Below are positions 1 to 8,323 of a DNA stretch of 64,000 bases, in pieces; the first letter of the stretch is position 1; the number at the start of each line of letters is the position of its first letter. Origin of the DNA: Roseiarcus sp963717215 (GTDB lineage Bacteria > Pseudomonadota > Alphaproteobacteria > Rhizobiales > Beijerinckiaceae); assembly GCA_963717215.1 (NCBI GenBank), contig CAVQVS010000004.1:124001-188000 (forward strand), in the 5' to 3' direction. The notes beneath the pieces are model-generated. The model was not told the origin of the DNA. It saw only the letters and a program-made list of their open reading frames with translations, and made no database searches. A program made the translations under genes and the position numbers.

Positions 1-1468
1 CGAAGGATGTGTATTGGCCCACGCGCCAGTAGGAATAGGACGCGCCCATGTTGGGATCGAGGGCGGGCAGCGAGCTTGCGGCGCGCCCGTTCCATTTCGC
101 CGTTCCCCCCGGAAAGACGGCCGCGAGGCCGCCGAGGAAGGCCTGAGCGTCTTGCTTTACGTCGGCGTCCGCGGCGGTCGCGAACGGCGTCTTCGTCGTC
201 TTGGCGGCGGTGACTGAGCCGCCCGTATAGTTGTTGAGAATGCCGCTTGCGCCGAACTGCCGCCGGCTGACTTCCCACGTGTTCTGGTAGCCTTCGTCGG
301 TGTAGGACAGGCCGTTGCCGCGCCCCGGCCAGGGGCCCGGCTCGCGCCAGTAGCGCGAGGTGAACTGAAGCTGCAGCTTGCCGCTCTGGCCGCGCCCCAG
401 CTCCTGAATGGCTTGGGTCTTGCGCGCGTCGAAGCCGGCGCCGCTCGCATCGATCTTGCGCAGGACGGCAAAGGGCAGGCTCAGGATCACGAGATCGGTC
501 GTGACCGAAGGATGGCCGTCGAAGGCGAGCGCATAAGTCCCGTCGCCGCTGCGGGCGATCGACGTCATGCGCATTCCGAGCTGCACGGGGTTTCTCAGAT
601 GCCTGGCCATGCGGGCCGGGAGCTGCTGGTTGCCGCCGCGGATGTGATAGCGCTCGTCCGAGGCGCCGAACACGTTGAACCCCTCGCCGGCCTCGGTCTG
701 CTTGTTCGCGCCCAGCAGATAGACGATGTTCAGCGCGCTCTGGTCGCTCGTGTCGGCGCCGTACTCGATCGCGTAGGCCACGTCGAGGAGGGCGCCGAGC
801 GGCGACTTGCGCCCGCCTGGGACGCGGCTGTCGATCCATTCTGCGACCGACATCTGATCGAGCTTCCGCCCTTCCGCGGTGGAGTTGTCGTAGGTGGTCG
901 ATTCGCCCGCGGCTTCGAGATCCTTGGCGATCGCCTGCTGAACCCCGCCCCGCCAATCCTCGTACGCCTGCTCCACGGTGTAATAGCGGCCAAGAATCTT
1001 GTAGGTGTCGCGGAGGCTCGGGTTTCCGGCGAAGTCGTCGAGGGCTAAGCCGAAGCGCCGGGCGAGGCCGATGATCGTCTCGTGATCGGAGTCGATCAGC
1101 TCTCCGCACCATTCGCTGACTTGATCGTCCGCCCATATCGAGGTCGCCGAGAACATCCGGCCGCCGATCCTGTTCGACGCTTCGTAAACCGTGCTGGCGA
1201 CGCCGGAATCCTGCAGGGTGAGCGCGGCGTTCAAACCGGCGATTCCGGCTCCGACGATGGCGATGCGCGCTTTGGAAGGCGCAGCGAGAGCCGCTTCCGG
1301 AACCACCGCGCTTGTCGCCATCGCCGCGGCGCCGGCGACGAACTGACGCCGCGACAGGGCCGCCAATCGCTCCGCCATCAGCTCGCTGACCGAGATATCG
1401 CGCGCTTGGCAATGGCGGACGTCAGAAGAAAGAGCCTTCAGAAACTGCAGTAAGGGCGTGCGGGCCAC
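1..1468 (-). CDS. Flavin monoamine oxidase family protein, Tat-exported (3' end beyond window)
   Basis: FAD-dependent amine oxidase, expected to oxidise an amine or amino acid in the periplasm. Reading leftward from GTG 1468 gives about 489 residues with no stop. The N-terminus carries a twin-arginine signal (SRRQF at about residues 39-43, then an Ala-rich stretch), followed by the dinucleotide-binding motif IVGAGIAGLNAAL. The last visible residues, SYWRVGQY, are typical of the FAD-contacting C-terminal part of amine oxidases, so little is missing. GTG 1468 was chosen because the preceding segment MARTPLLQFL matches the usual leader of this family; ATG 1378 is an internal alternative. It is divergent from the AGE isomerase at 1691. 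The substrate cannot be told from sequence. Confidence 0.85.
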   Translation of the reverse strand, partial: MARTPLLQFLKALSSDVRHCQARDISVSELMAERLAALSRRQFVAGAAAMATSAVVPEAALAAPSKARIAIVGAGIAGLNAALTLQDSGVASTVYEASNRIGGRMFSATSIWADDQVSEWCGELIDSDHETIIGLARRFGLALDDFAGNPSLRDTYKILGRYYTVEQAYEDWRGGVQQAIAKDLEAAGESTTYDNSTAEGRKLDQMSVAEWIDSRVPGGRKSPLGALLDVAYAIEYGADTSDQSALNIVYLLGANKQTEAGEGFNVFGASDERYHIRGGNQQLPARMARHLRNPVQLGMRMTSIARSGDGTYALAFDGHPSVTTDLVILSLPFAVLRKIDASGAGFDARKTQAIQELGRGQSGKLQLQFTSRYWREPGPWPGRGNGLSYTDEGYQNTWEVSRRQFGASGILNNYTGGSVTAAKTTKTPFATAADADVKQDAQAFLGGLAAVFPGGTAKWNGRAASSLPALDPNMGASYSYWRVGQYTSF

Positions 1469-1690
1469 GGCGGCTCTCGTTGTTGATGCGACTATCGTGA
1501 GAGCGGCCTGCACTCCACGACCGGACCAAGCCGCGCGGCAAAACCGGAGCGGACCAATCCCGGTGGCAGTGTGTAACGGAAGTCTCTAACCGCCGGCGAC
1601 CGTATCGGCGTGAGCCGCCGGCGCCATAGGTAGTTTTCCCCATATGCATTTAGCGATAGGTCTGCATCGATCGTAAGATGGAGGTTTGCG

Positions 1691-2965
1691 ATGGTGGCCC
1701 AGTCCGCAAGCAAGGACCTTCCGGCGGCCGGGACGCCGCGCTTTGCGACGCTGACGGCCCACCGGCTGTGGCTGATCGATAACGCTCGCGCCCTCTTCGA
1801 CTTCTTCCAGCGTCCCTCGTTCAATCCGGCGGGCGGCTTCTTCTCGCTGGATGAGAACGCGCGGCCTCTTCCCCCGAAACCCGGACACAAAGGCGCGAAC
1901 CGGCACGTGCACGAGACCTCGCGAATGGTCCATGCCTTCGCCATTGCGCATCTCATGGGGCTGCCGGGCGCCGACCGCATCGTCGACCACGGGCTGGGGT
2001 TCCTGTGGGAGCGGATGCGAGATGGCGAGCACGGCGGCTATTTCTGGGCCGTGGATGACGAGAAACCCACCGACCCGACGAAGCAGGCTTATGGGCATGC
2101 CTTCGTCCTGCTCGCCGCCTCCTCTGCAATGTGCGTGGGCCACCCCGACGCGCCGCGTCTGCTTGCCGACGTGACGCAGGTGATCGAGGAGAGGTTCTGG
2201 GACAAAGCCGCCGGCGCGATCACAGAAGAATACAATCCCGATTGGTCGCCGATAGGAACTTACCGCGGCCAGAACTCCAATATGCATATGACCGAAGCCC
2301 TGATGGCGGCGTTCGAGGCGACGGACGACCGGGTCTACCTAGACAAGGCCGAAAGCATCGCCTCATTGATCATCGATCGCCACGCCCGCAACGAGAATTG
2401 GCGGGTGGCCGAACATTTCACCGCGAATTGGGAGGTCGATCGCACCTATCGGGGGGATCCGATGTTCCGCCCGAGCGGAACAACGCCTGGCCATGCGCTC
2501 GAATGGAGCCGCCTGCTGGTCCAGCTCTGGGAGCTTGGTGGCCGCAACAAAGCCTGGATGATCCAAGCCGCGGCAGCGCTGTTCCGCAAGACCACGTCGA
2601 TCGGCTGGGACCGGAAGCTTGGCGGCTTCTACTACACGCTCGACTGGAGCGACCGACCGGATCAAACCGATCGCTATTGGTGGCCCTGCGCTGAGGGAAT
2701 CGGCGCAGCCGCCGCGCTCGGCTCCGTCGACGCCGATCCTTCTTACGAAGAATGGTACCGGCGCATCTGGAGCTTTCTCGCTCGCCACGTGATCGACAGG
2801 ACACATGGCTGGCAACCAGAACTCGACCGCGCCCTCAACCCCGTCTCGCGCGTCTTCGAAGGACGCCCCGACATTTACCACGCCGTCCAGGCCTGCCTCA
2901 TCCCCCTCTTTCCTGTGGACGGTAGCCTCACCCGCCAGCTGAAGCGCAACGGCCTCAGATTGTAG
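1691..2965 (+). CDS. AGE family epimerase/isomerase (YihS/mannose isomerase-like)
   Basis: 424-residue (alpha/alpha)6-barrel sugar isomerase of the N-acylglucosamine 2-epimerase superfamily, which interconverts aldoses and ketoses or epimerises C2. Three histidines lie in the expected places: H199 in NMHMTEA, H268 in PGHALEW and H397 in YHAVQA, with spacing close to the catalytic histidines of YihS-type aldose-ketose isomerases. The length suits the family. ATG 1691 follows a GGAGG site (in gatggaggtttgcg) at good spacing. It stands alone, divergent from the amine oxidase. Mannose, sulfoquinovose or another hexose are all possible substrates; no sulfoquinovose pathway genes are nearby, so a general mannose/glucose isomerase is the safer guess. 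Confidence 0.85.
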   Translation: MVAQSASKDLPAAGTPRFATLTAHRLWLIDNARALFDFFQRPSFNPAGGFFSLDENARPLPPKPGHKGANRHVHETSRMVHAFAIAHLMGLPGADRIVDHGLGFLWERMRDGEHGGYFWAVDDEKPTDPTKQAYGHAFVLLAASSAMCVGHPDAPRLLADVTQVIEERFWDKAAGAITEEYNPDWSPIGTYRGQNSNMHMTEALMAAFEATDDRVYLDKAESIASLIIDRHARNENWRVAEHFTANWEVDRTYRGDPMFRPSGTTPGHALEWSRLLVQLWELGGRNKAWMIQAAAALFRKTTSIGWDRKLGGFYYTLDWSDRPDQTDRYWWPCAEGIGAAAALGSVDADPSYEEWYRRIWSFLARHVIDRTHGWQPELDRALNPVSRVFEGRPDIYHAVQACLIPLFPVDGSLTRQLKRNGLRL

Positions 2966-3001
2966 ACGCGCTTTCCGCTCGCAGCGGATGCCGAAGCCGC
3001 G

Positions 3002-3508
3002 TCACATGTCGACGTGCGCCTTGTCTCCAAGCTTCGGACGCTGATGACCCGTCGCAGCCGCTGTCAGCATGACGGCCGTCGCCACGAGCTTGTTGGGGCT
3101 GTCCCAAAGCTCGGCGTCTTCGGGCGTGAGGGTCACGACCCGGATCGCCGGGTCGTCCGGCGATTTCCACCAGGCTTTGGCGAATGGGTTCCACAATTCC
3201 TTGATCTTGGCGCGGTCGTTTTCGACAGCCGCCTGGCCAGAGACGGCAAGATATTTGTTGCCGCTTACCTCGGCGAAGGTTGCGGTCACGCTCGGGTACT
3301 CGCGCGCCTGCTTGACCATGTCGCTGTCTTCCTCGGTGAGGAAGTAGAGCGCATGCTCATCTCGATTCACGAAAGCGGTCATCGGCCGCGCCCGCTGGCG
3401 CTTGCCGTTCCATGTCGTGAACATGCAGGTCCCGATCGAGTTCGCCAATTCCCAGGCGCGATCCTGAAGTTCCGCCTCGGACTTGTCGCTATGGGGCTGG
3501 CTAACCAT
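3002..3508 (-). CDS. Pyridoxamine 5'-phosphate oxidase-like protein (general stress protein 26 type)
   Basis: 168-residue split-barrel flavin-binding protein of the PNPOx-like superfamily. The segments TCMFTTWNGKRQRARPMTA and LYFLTEEDSDMVKQ are characteristic of the stress-protein-26 subgroup, which binds FMN/FAD and is associated with general stress. A C-terminal WWKSPDDPAIRVV segment also fits this group. ATG 3508 was chosen over the upstream in-frame codons because GGAG lies 7-8 bases before it and family members begin here; the upstream extension is only Arg-rich noise. It lies just downstream of the type II NADH dehydrogenase on the same strand and may be read with it. Confidence 0.85.
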   Translation of the reverse strand: MVSQPHSDKSEAELQDRAWELANSIGTCMFTTWNGKRQRARPMTAFVNRDEHALYFLTEEDSDMVKQAREYPSVTATFAEVSGNKYLAVSGQAAVENDRAKIKELWNPFAKAWWKSPDDPAIRVVTLTPEDAELWDSPNKLVATAVMLTAAATGHQRPKLGDKAHVDM

Positions 3509-3561
3509 GAAATGCTCCGGACTTTTGTCTGGGATGCAACGCCTGTGCGTCCGTTCGGTTC

Positions 3562-4899
3562 CTAAGGCTGTGTGACTTCGCCGTCGGCGTGCGCGCTGCG
3601 TCGACCTGGGTCGCCCACCGCGACGAACGGAGCCGTTCCCTCCACCTCTCCGCCCCACCAGGTGATGAGCCGGGCGCCGCGCTGGTTACGCGCGTAAATC
3701 CACAGCCAGTTCATCGCAACGCTCAACCGATTGCGCAGCCCGATCAAAAAGTAGATGTGGGCGAAGCCCCAGAGCCACCAGGCCAGCGCGCCCTTGAGCT
3801 TGATCCAGCCGAAGTCGATCACCGCGCGCCCCTTGCCGATCGTGGCAAGGTCGCCGGCATGCTTATAATGGAAGGGCGGCGGCGCGGGCGCGCCGCTGAG
3901 CCTGGCTCGGATGACCTTGGCGACGTAGGCCCCCTCCTGCTTTGCGGCTGGCGCGATGCCGGGGACTGGTTGTCCGTCCGGACGGAGGACAATCGCTGCG
4001 TCGCCGATCGCGAAAATCTCCTTGTGTCCCGGGGCCGTCAGGTCGGGTTCAGCCTTGAGCCGTCCGACGCGGTCCGCCGGCGCGTCGAGCCAGAGCGCGG
4101 CGGGCGAGGACTGAACGCCGGCGGCCCAGATGATCGTCGCCGCGGCCAGCCGCTCTCCGTCGAAGACGACCCCGTCGGCGTTGCACTCCGAGACGGCTTT
4201 CCCAAGCACGACCTCGACGCCCAGCTGCCCAAGCGAATCCCTGGCGTAGTTTGACAGGTCTTCAGCGAAAGCCGGAAGGACGCGCGGACCGGCTTCGATC
4301 AGCACGATGCGCGCCTCACGCGTGTCGATGCGCCGAAACTCCGTGGGTAGCGTATCCCGCGCCAGCTCGGCGATCGTGCCGGCGAGTTCGACGCCTGTCG
4401 GGCCGCCCCCGACGATGACGAAGGTCAGAAGCGCCGCGCGCTTTCGCTCGTCGGACTGGCGTTCCGCCTCCTCGAAGGCAAGGAGAATGCGGCCCCGGAT
4501 CGTGGTCGCATCCTCGAGCGTCTTGAGGCCGGGCGCGAACGGCTCCCATGCGTCGTGGCCGAAATAGGCGTGCCGCGCGCCGGTCGCCAGCACGAGCGTG
4601 TCGTAGCGAACCGTCGAGCCGTCACCGAGGCGAAGCTCGCGCGCCTGGCTGTCGATGGACTCGACCGACGCCAGCAGGGTCGTGACATCTCGGCGCCGGC
4701 GCAAGAGATGCCGGATCGGCCATGCGATCTCCGAGGGCGCGAGCGACGCCGTCGCAGCCTGGTAGAGAAGCGGCTGAAACAAATGGTGGTTGCGTCGATC
4801 GACGATCGTGATCTCGACCGGCGCGCCGGCGAGCCGGTGCACGGTCTCGAGGCCGCCGAACCCGGCGCCGACCACAACCACATGATGTGCGCTTGTCAT
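3562..4899 (-). CDS. ndh: NAD(P)/FAD-dependent oxidoreductase, type II NADH:quinone dehydrogenase (NDH-2)
   Basis: 445-residue flavoprotein of the NDH-2 family, a membrane-associated, non-proton-pumping NADH:quinone oxidoreductase. An N-terminal FAD Rossmann motif (VVVVGAGFGGLE, residues 6-17) is followed by LFQPLLYQAATASLAPSEIA, an NDH-2 signature, then the NADH-binding motif FVIVGGGPTGVELAG and a second FAD contact EIFAIGDAA. The C-terminal part (GWIKLKGALAWWLWGFAHIYFLIG) is hydrophobic and amphipathic, the usual membrane anchor. ATG 4899 gives the standard start MTSAHHVVVVGAG. It is divergent from the dehydrogenase at 5074 across about 170 bases that must hold both promoters. The related sulfide:quinone reductases are less likely because their cysteines are absent. 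Confidence 0.88.
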   Translation of the reverse strand: MTSAHHVVVVGAGFGGLETVHRLAGAPVEITIVDRRNHHLFQPLLYQAATASLAPSEIAWPIRHLLRRRRDVTTLLASVESIDSQARELRLGDGSTVRYDTLVLATGARHAYFGHDAWEPFAPGLKTLEDATTIRGRILLAFEEAERQSDERKRAALLTFVIVGGGPTGVELAGTIAELARDTLPTEFRRIDTREARIVLIEAGPRVLPAFAEDLSNYARDSLGQLGVEVVLGKAVSECNADGVVFDGERLAAATIIWAAGVQSSPAALWLDAPADRVGRLKAEPDLTAPGHKEIFAIGDAAIVLRPDGQPVPGIAPAAKQEGAYVAKVIRARLSGAPAPPPFHYKHAGDLATIGKGRAVIDFGWIKLKGALAWWLWGFAHIYFLIGLRNRLSVAMNWLWIYARNQRGARLITWWGGEVEGTAPFVAVGDPGRRSAHADGEVTQP

Positions 4900-5073
4900 T
4901 CCGTCCTCACCAATCAGCAGCGGTCATGAGCGCACACCTGGCCGGCGGAGCCAAAAGTGGGAACGCCGCCGTTCTTTATCAGGGTCCCTCGCGACAAAAC
5001 ACCGCTTGCCGTGATACGGCCAGGCGTCTGTCCGGCTCGGAAGGCCGGTTTCCTCACCCTCTGGATCCCAATC

Positions 5074-6150
5074 ATGCGGCGCTACCGGATCGCGGTCATT
5101 CCCGGCGACGGCATCGGGAAGGAGGTCATTCCGGCTGGCCTCGAAGTCTTGAAGGCGGTCGCCGAGCGCGAGGGCGGGGTGGAATGGAGCTTCGACCAGT
5201 TCGATTGGGGCTCCGATTTTTATCGCGAAACCGGGCTCATGATGCCCGTGGATGGTCGCGAGCAGATCAAGGATCATGACGCGATCTATTTCGGCGCTGT
5301 CGGCTCGCCGGAGGTGCCCGATCACATCAGCCTCTGGGGCCTGAGACTCGCGATCTGCCAGCCGTTCGACCAATACGCCAACGTTCGCCCGGCTCGCGTG
5401 TTGCCGGGGATCGTGAGCCCGCTGCGCCATGTGAGCGGGCCGGAGCTCGACTGGGTGATCGTGCGCGAGAATTCGGAAGGCGAGTATGCGGGCGTCGGCG
5501 GACGCGTCCATCGCGATCTCCCGATCGAGGTCGCGACCGACGTCTCGATCATGACCCGCGCCGGGGTGGAGCGCATCTTCCGCTTCGCGTTCGCGCTCGC
5601 CCGATCGCGACCGCGCAAGCTCATCACCGTCGTCACCAAATCGAACGCGCAGCGTCACGCTATGGTGATGTGGGACGAGATCGGCGCCGAGGTCGCGCGC
5701 GAGTTTCCCGACGTGACCCATGACAAGATGCTGGTCGATGCGATGACCATGCGCATGACGATCAAGCCGGAAAGCCTGGATACGATCGTCGCCTCGAACC
5801 TCCATGCCGACATTCTGTCCGATCTGGCGGCGGCGCTGGCGGGCTCGCTTGGCATTGCGCCGACCGCCAACCTCAATCCGGAGCGGCGCTTCCCCTCGAT
5901 GTTCGAGCCGATCCACGGCTCGGCCTTCGACATCGTCGGCAAGGGAATCGCCAATCCGATCGGCTCGTTCTGGACCGGGGCGATGATGCTCGAGCACCTC
6001 GGCGAAAAGGTTGCGGCTGACCGCCTGATGCGGGCGATCGAACGCGTGACCGCGGACCCGTCGCTGCACACCCCGGACCTGGGGGGCAAAGCGACGACAC
6101 GCGCGGTGACCGACGCCACGATCGCTGCGATCCAGCGGGAAAATATGTAG
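5074..6150 (+). CDS. Tartrate/D-malate dehydrogenase-like beta-decarboxylating dehydrogenase
   Basis: 358-residue member of the isocitrate/isopropylmalate dehydrogenase family, closest in look to tartrate dehydrogenase/D-malate dehydrogenase (TtuC/DmlA). These are cytosolic, metal-dependent and use NAD+. Visible features: the N-terminal RIAVIPGDGIGKEV motif, LRLAICQPFDQYANVRPARVLPG, the substrate-binding ENSEGEY, the K in TKSNAQRH, the metal-binding DAMTMR region, and EPIHGSAFDIVGKGIANP near the cofactor. The Y-A-N-V-R sequence supports TDH/DMDH over LeuB. ATG 5074 was chosen because homologues begin MRRYRIAVIPGDG; the open frame upstream to 4957 has no family similarity. A sulfate-exporter-like gene follows after 16 bases, suggesting cotranscription. 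Confidence 0.85.
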   Translation: MRRYRIAVIPGDGIGKEVIPAGLEVLKAVAEREGGVEWSFDQFDWGSDFYRETGLMMPVDGREQIKDHDAIYFGAVGSPEVPDHISLWGLRLAICQPFDQYANVRPARVLPGIVSPLRHVSGPELDWVIVRENSEGEYAGVGGRVHRDLPIEVATDVSIMTRAGVERIFRFAFALARSRPRKLITVVTKSNAQRHAMVMWDEIGAEVAREFPDVTHDKMLVDAMTMRMTIKPESLDTIVASNLHADILSDLAAALAGSLGIAPTANLNPERRFPSMFEPIHGSAFDIVGKGIANPIGSFWTGAMMLEHLGEKVAADRLMRAIERVTADPSLHTPDLGGKATTRAVTDATIAAIQRENM

Positions 6151-6166
6151 ACGCGAGGAAGCGGCT

Positions 6167-7258
6167 TTGAACGACGTCAGACTGCCGGACATCGGCTTTG
6201 AATCCTACGACAGCATGGAAGGTCTGATCGCCATCGAGCGGAGCGCGCCGCCGTCGCGCTTGGGCTCGTGGCCGGGGGCCAAGCTCATTCAGGCGGTCTA
6301 TCCCGGCCTCCTGGTCGCGGGCACGATCGCCTTGGCCTCGACCTGGCTCGCGCAGCATTACACGGCGCCGGTCATGCTGTTTGCGCTTCTGTTCGGCATG
6401 GCGTTCCACTTCCTGCACGAGGAGGGCCGCTGCGTCGCGGGCATCGAATTCGCATCGCGATCGGTGCTGCGGCTGGGCGTCGGCCTGCTCGGCGTGCGCA
6501 TCACGCTCAGCCAGATCGCTTCGCTGGGCCCATGGCCTGTCGCGACCGTGATCGTCGGCGTTACGACAACGATCCTGTTCGGTTTCCTCCTGGCGCGCCG
6601 TATGGGCCTGTCGTCGATGTTCGGCGTCCTTTCGGGCGGCGCGGTCGCGATCTGCGGCGCTTCGGCGGCGCTCGCCATCGCCTCGGTCATGCCGCGCAAC
6701 GACACAAGGGAGCGCGACACCATTCTCACCGTTGTCAGCGTCACCGCGCTGTCGACGATTGCGATGATCATCTACCCGATCTTCGCAACCTCGATCGGCC
6801 TCGATCACCGACAGGCCGGCATCTTCATCGGCGGAACGATCCATGACGTCGCGCAAGTCGTCGGCGCCGGCTACACGATTTCGAACGAGACCGGCGACAT
6901 CGCGACTTACGTCAAACTGTTGCGCGTCGCGATGCTGTTGCCGGCCGTGTTCGCGATTTCATTTCTTTACGCGCGAAACAAAGGCCAGGGCGAAAGCGCG
7001 AAGGCGACCTTGCCCATGTTCCTCGTCGGCTTCGCCGTCCTCGTGGTTGTCAATTCGATCGGCCTCTTGCCAAAGGTCGCGATCGACCTCGCCAACGACG
7101 TTTCGCGCTGGTGCCTGGTCGCGGCGATCGCGGCGCTCGGCATGAAGACCTCGTTCAAGGCGCTGTTTGCCGTTGGTTGGCGCCCGGTCGGGCTCATGGT
7201 CGCGGAGACGCTGTGGATCGCCGCGCTCGTTTTGTCTGCTGTCAAGGTGATCATCTGA
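6167..7258 (+). CDS. YeiH family putative sulfate exporter (UPF0324)
   Basis: 363-residue multi-spanning inner-membrane protein of the YeiH/UPF0324 family, proposed exporters of sulfate or related anions. About ten hydrophobic helices are visible from residue 45 on. Family signatures include LRLGVGLLGVRITLSQI, SGGAVAICGASAALAIA and IFIGGTIHDVAQVVGAGY. The start is TTG 6167, preceded by GAGGAA at good spacing; no ATG fits as well. The first 35 residues are polar and cytoplasmic. It sits 16 bases behind the tartrate dehydrogenase-like gene. The sulfate role is a family proposal, not established for this protein. Confidence 0.85.
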   Translation: MNDVRLPDIGFESYDSMEGLIAIERSAPPSRLGSWPGAKLIQAVYPGLLVAGTIALASTWLAQHYTAPVMLFALLFGMAFHFLHEEGRCVAGIEFASRSVLRLGVGLLGVRITLSQIASLGPWPVATVIVGVTTTILFGFLLARRMGLSSMFGVLSGGAVAICGASAALAIASVMPRNDTRERDTILTVVSVTALSTIAMIIYPIFATSIGLDHRQAGIFIGGTIHDVAQVVGAGYTISNETGDIATYVKLLRVAMLLPAVFAISFLYARNKGQGESAKATLPMFLVGFAVLVVVNSIGLLPKVAIDLANDVSRWCLVAAIAALGMKTSFKALFAVGWRPVGLMVAETLWIAALVLSAVKVII

Positions 7259-7271
7259 GACTTGAGTGCAG

Positions 7272-7676
7272 TCACGGCGCCCTGACGCAGCGCTCGACCG
7301 GAAAGATGCATTCCTGGCCGAGCGGGAACTTGCTGCCGTCGACCGCCGTGTAGCCCACCTCGCTGACATGAGCGTTGGTCATGACCATGACGACATCGCA
7401 GCTTCCGCCCGGCGTGAACGGGACCAGATTCGTATTGAGCAGAAGCGTCCATTGCGGGCCGTAGCCGCGCATGTGTCCCCCGGTATAGGTCCAGATTTCG
7501 GTCGCCTGTCCGGACGGGACCCGCTGCGCGGGCTGACCGAGGCAGGCGAGAATGTCCCGCTTCGAAAGGCCGATCATCGACTGTTGCGCGACCTGGTCCA
7601 CTTCGAGCGGCTGGCAGCCGCCGAGCCCCAGCGCGGCAATGACAGTGGCCGGCGCGACGAACATTCTCACTGTCAT
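7272..7676 (-). CDS. Small outer-membrane/periplasmic lipoprotein, SmpA/OmlA-like fold possible
   Basis: About 134-residue predicted lipoprotein: a short basic start, a hydrophobic stretch VAPATVIAALG and a lipobox ending LGGC. The mature part contains LSKRDILACLGQPAQRVPSGQATEIWTYTGG, the pattern (M-x-K-x-x-V/I-x-x-x-LG-x-P) seen in BamE/SmpA-type lipoproteins, so a BamE-like fold is plausible. The C-terminal half has two cysteines (QECIF, ERCVRA) beyond the lipobox and one in GSCDVV. ATG 7676 or ATG 7667 could be the start; an upstream TTG at 7697 is less likely. It converges with the YeiH gene (13-base gap) and its function is unknown. Confidence 0.7.
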   Translation of the reverse strand: MTVRMFVAPATVIAALGLGGCQPLEVDQVAQQSMIGLSKRDILACLGQPAQRVPSGQATEIWTYTGGHMRGYGPQWTLLLNTNLVPFTPGGSCDVVMVMTNAHVSEVGYTAVDGSKFPLGQECIFPVERCVRAP

Positions 7677-7750
7677 CCCTCGGACTTCGTGGCGCAATCG
7701 GTTCGGGCGACGTTGCCGTAAGCAAGGTCGTTTGACAATGCGGGCTTAAA

Positions 7751-8320
7751 TCAAATCGGCGTTGCGGCGCTCGCCTGAAAGATCGCGATCTTCGTGTCGC
7801 CGTAGGTCCGCTCGTCGACAAGCGCGAGGCCGACCGGCGAGACGACCTCGACCTTGGCGGCCTCCTCGACAACGCAAAGCGCATTGGGCTCGAGCCATCC
7901 TCCCTCGACCAGCGAGTCGAGCGCCGCTCCAGCCAGGCCCTCCCCGTAAGGCGGATCGAGGAAGGCGAGCGCGAACGGCCCGCCTTTGGGCGCCGAGCCG
8001 AGCTTCGTCGCGTCGGCGCGCCAGATGCGCGTCACGCCGCCGAGCGCAAGCGCCTCGACGTTGCCGCGCAGAAGCGCACGCGCCTCGGACCCGTTGTCTA
8101 CGAGCAACCCGAACCGTGCGCCACGCGACAGAGCCTCGATCGCGAGCGCCCCGGTTCCCGCGAACAGGTCAACGACGCGGGCATCCTCGATATGACCTGA
8201 GAAACGGTGCTCGAGGATATCGAAGATCGACTCGCGCAAGCGCTCCGAGGTCGGACGAATGGCGCGCGACGACGGCGTCAGTAACGCGCGGCCCTTGAGG
8301 CGGCCGCCGACAATTCGCAT
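7751..8320 (-). CDS. rsmD: 16S rRNA (guanine(966)-N(2))-methyltransferase RsmD
   Basis: 189-residue SAM-dependent methyltransferase that methylates G966 of 16S rRNA. Evidence: the conserved start MRIVGGRLKGRALLTP, RPTSERLRESIFDIL, the SAM-binding VVDLFAGTGALAIEALSRGA, and the catalytic DPPY in FLDPPYGEG. The length is normal. It begins three bases downstream of the stop of the RluB-like gene on the same strand, the usual rluB-rsmD order of Hyphomicrobiales, and is probably cotranscribed. Confidence 0.95.
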   Translation of the reverse strand: MRIVGGRLKGRALLTPSSRAIRPTSERLRESIFDILEHRFSGHIEDARVVDLFAGTGALAIEALSRGARFGLLVDNGSEARALLRGNVEALALGGVTRIWRADATKLGSAPKGGPFALAFLDPPYGEGLAGAALDSLVEGGWLEPNALCVVEEAAKVEVVSPVGLALVDERTYGDTKIAIFQASAATPI

Positions 8321-8323
8321 CGA

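Noticed and set aside
4924..6192. 422-codon minus-strand frame opposite the tartrate dehydrogenase-like gene
   Set aside because: It is a shadow of a recognised gene, His/Arg/Asp-rich and without family motifs.
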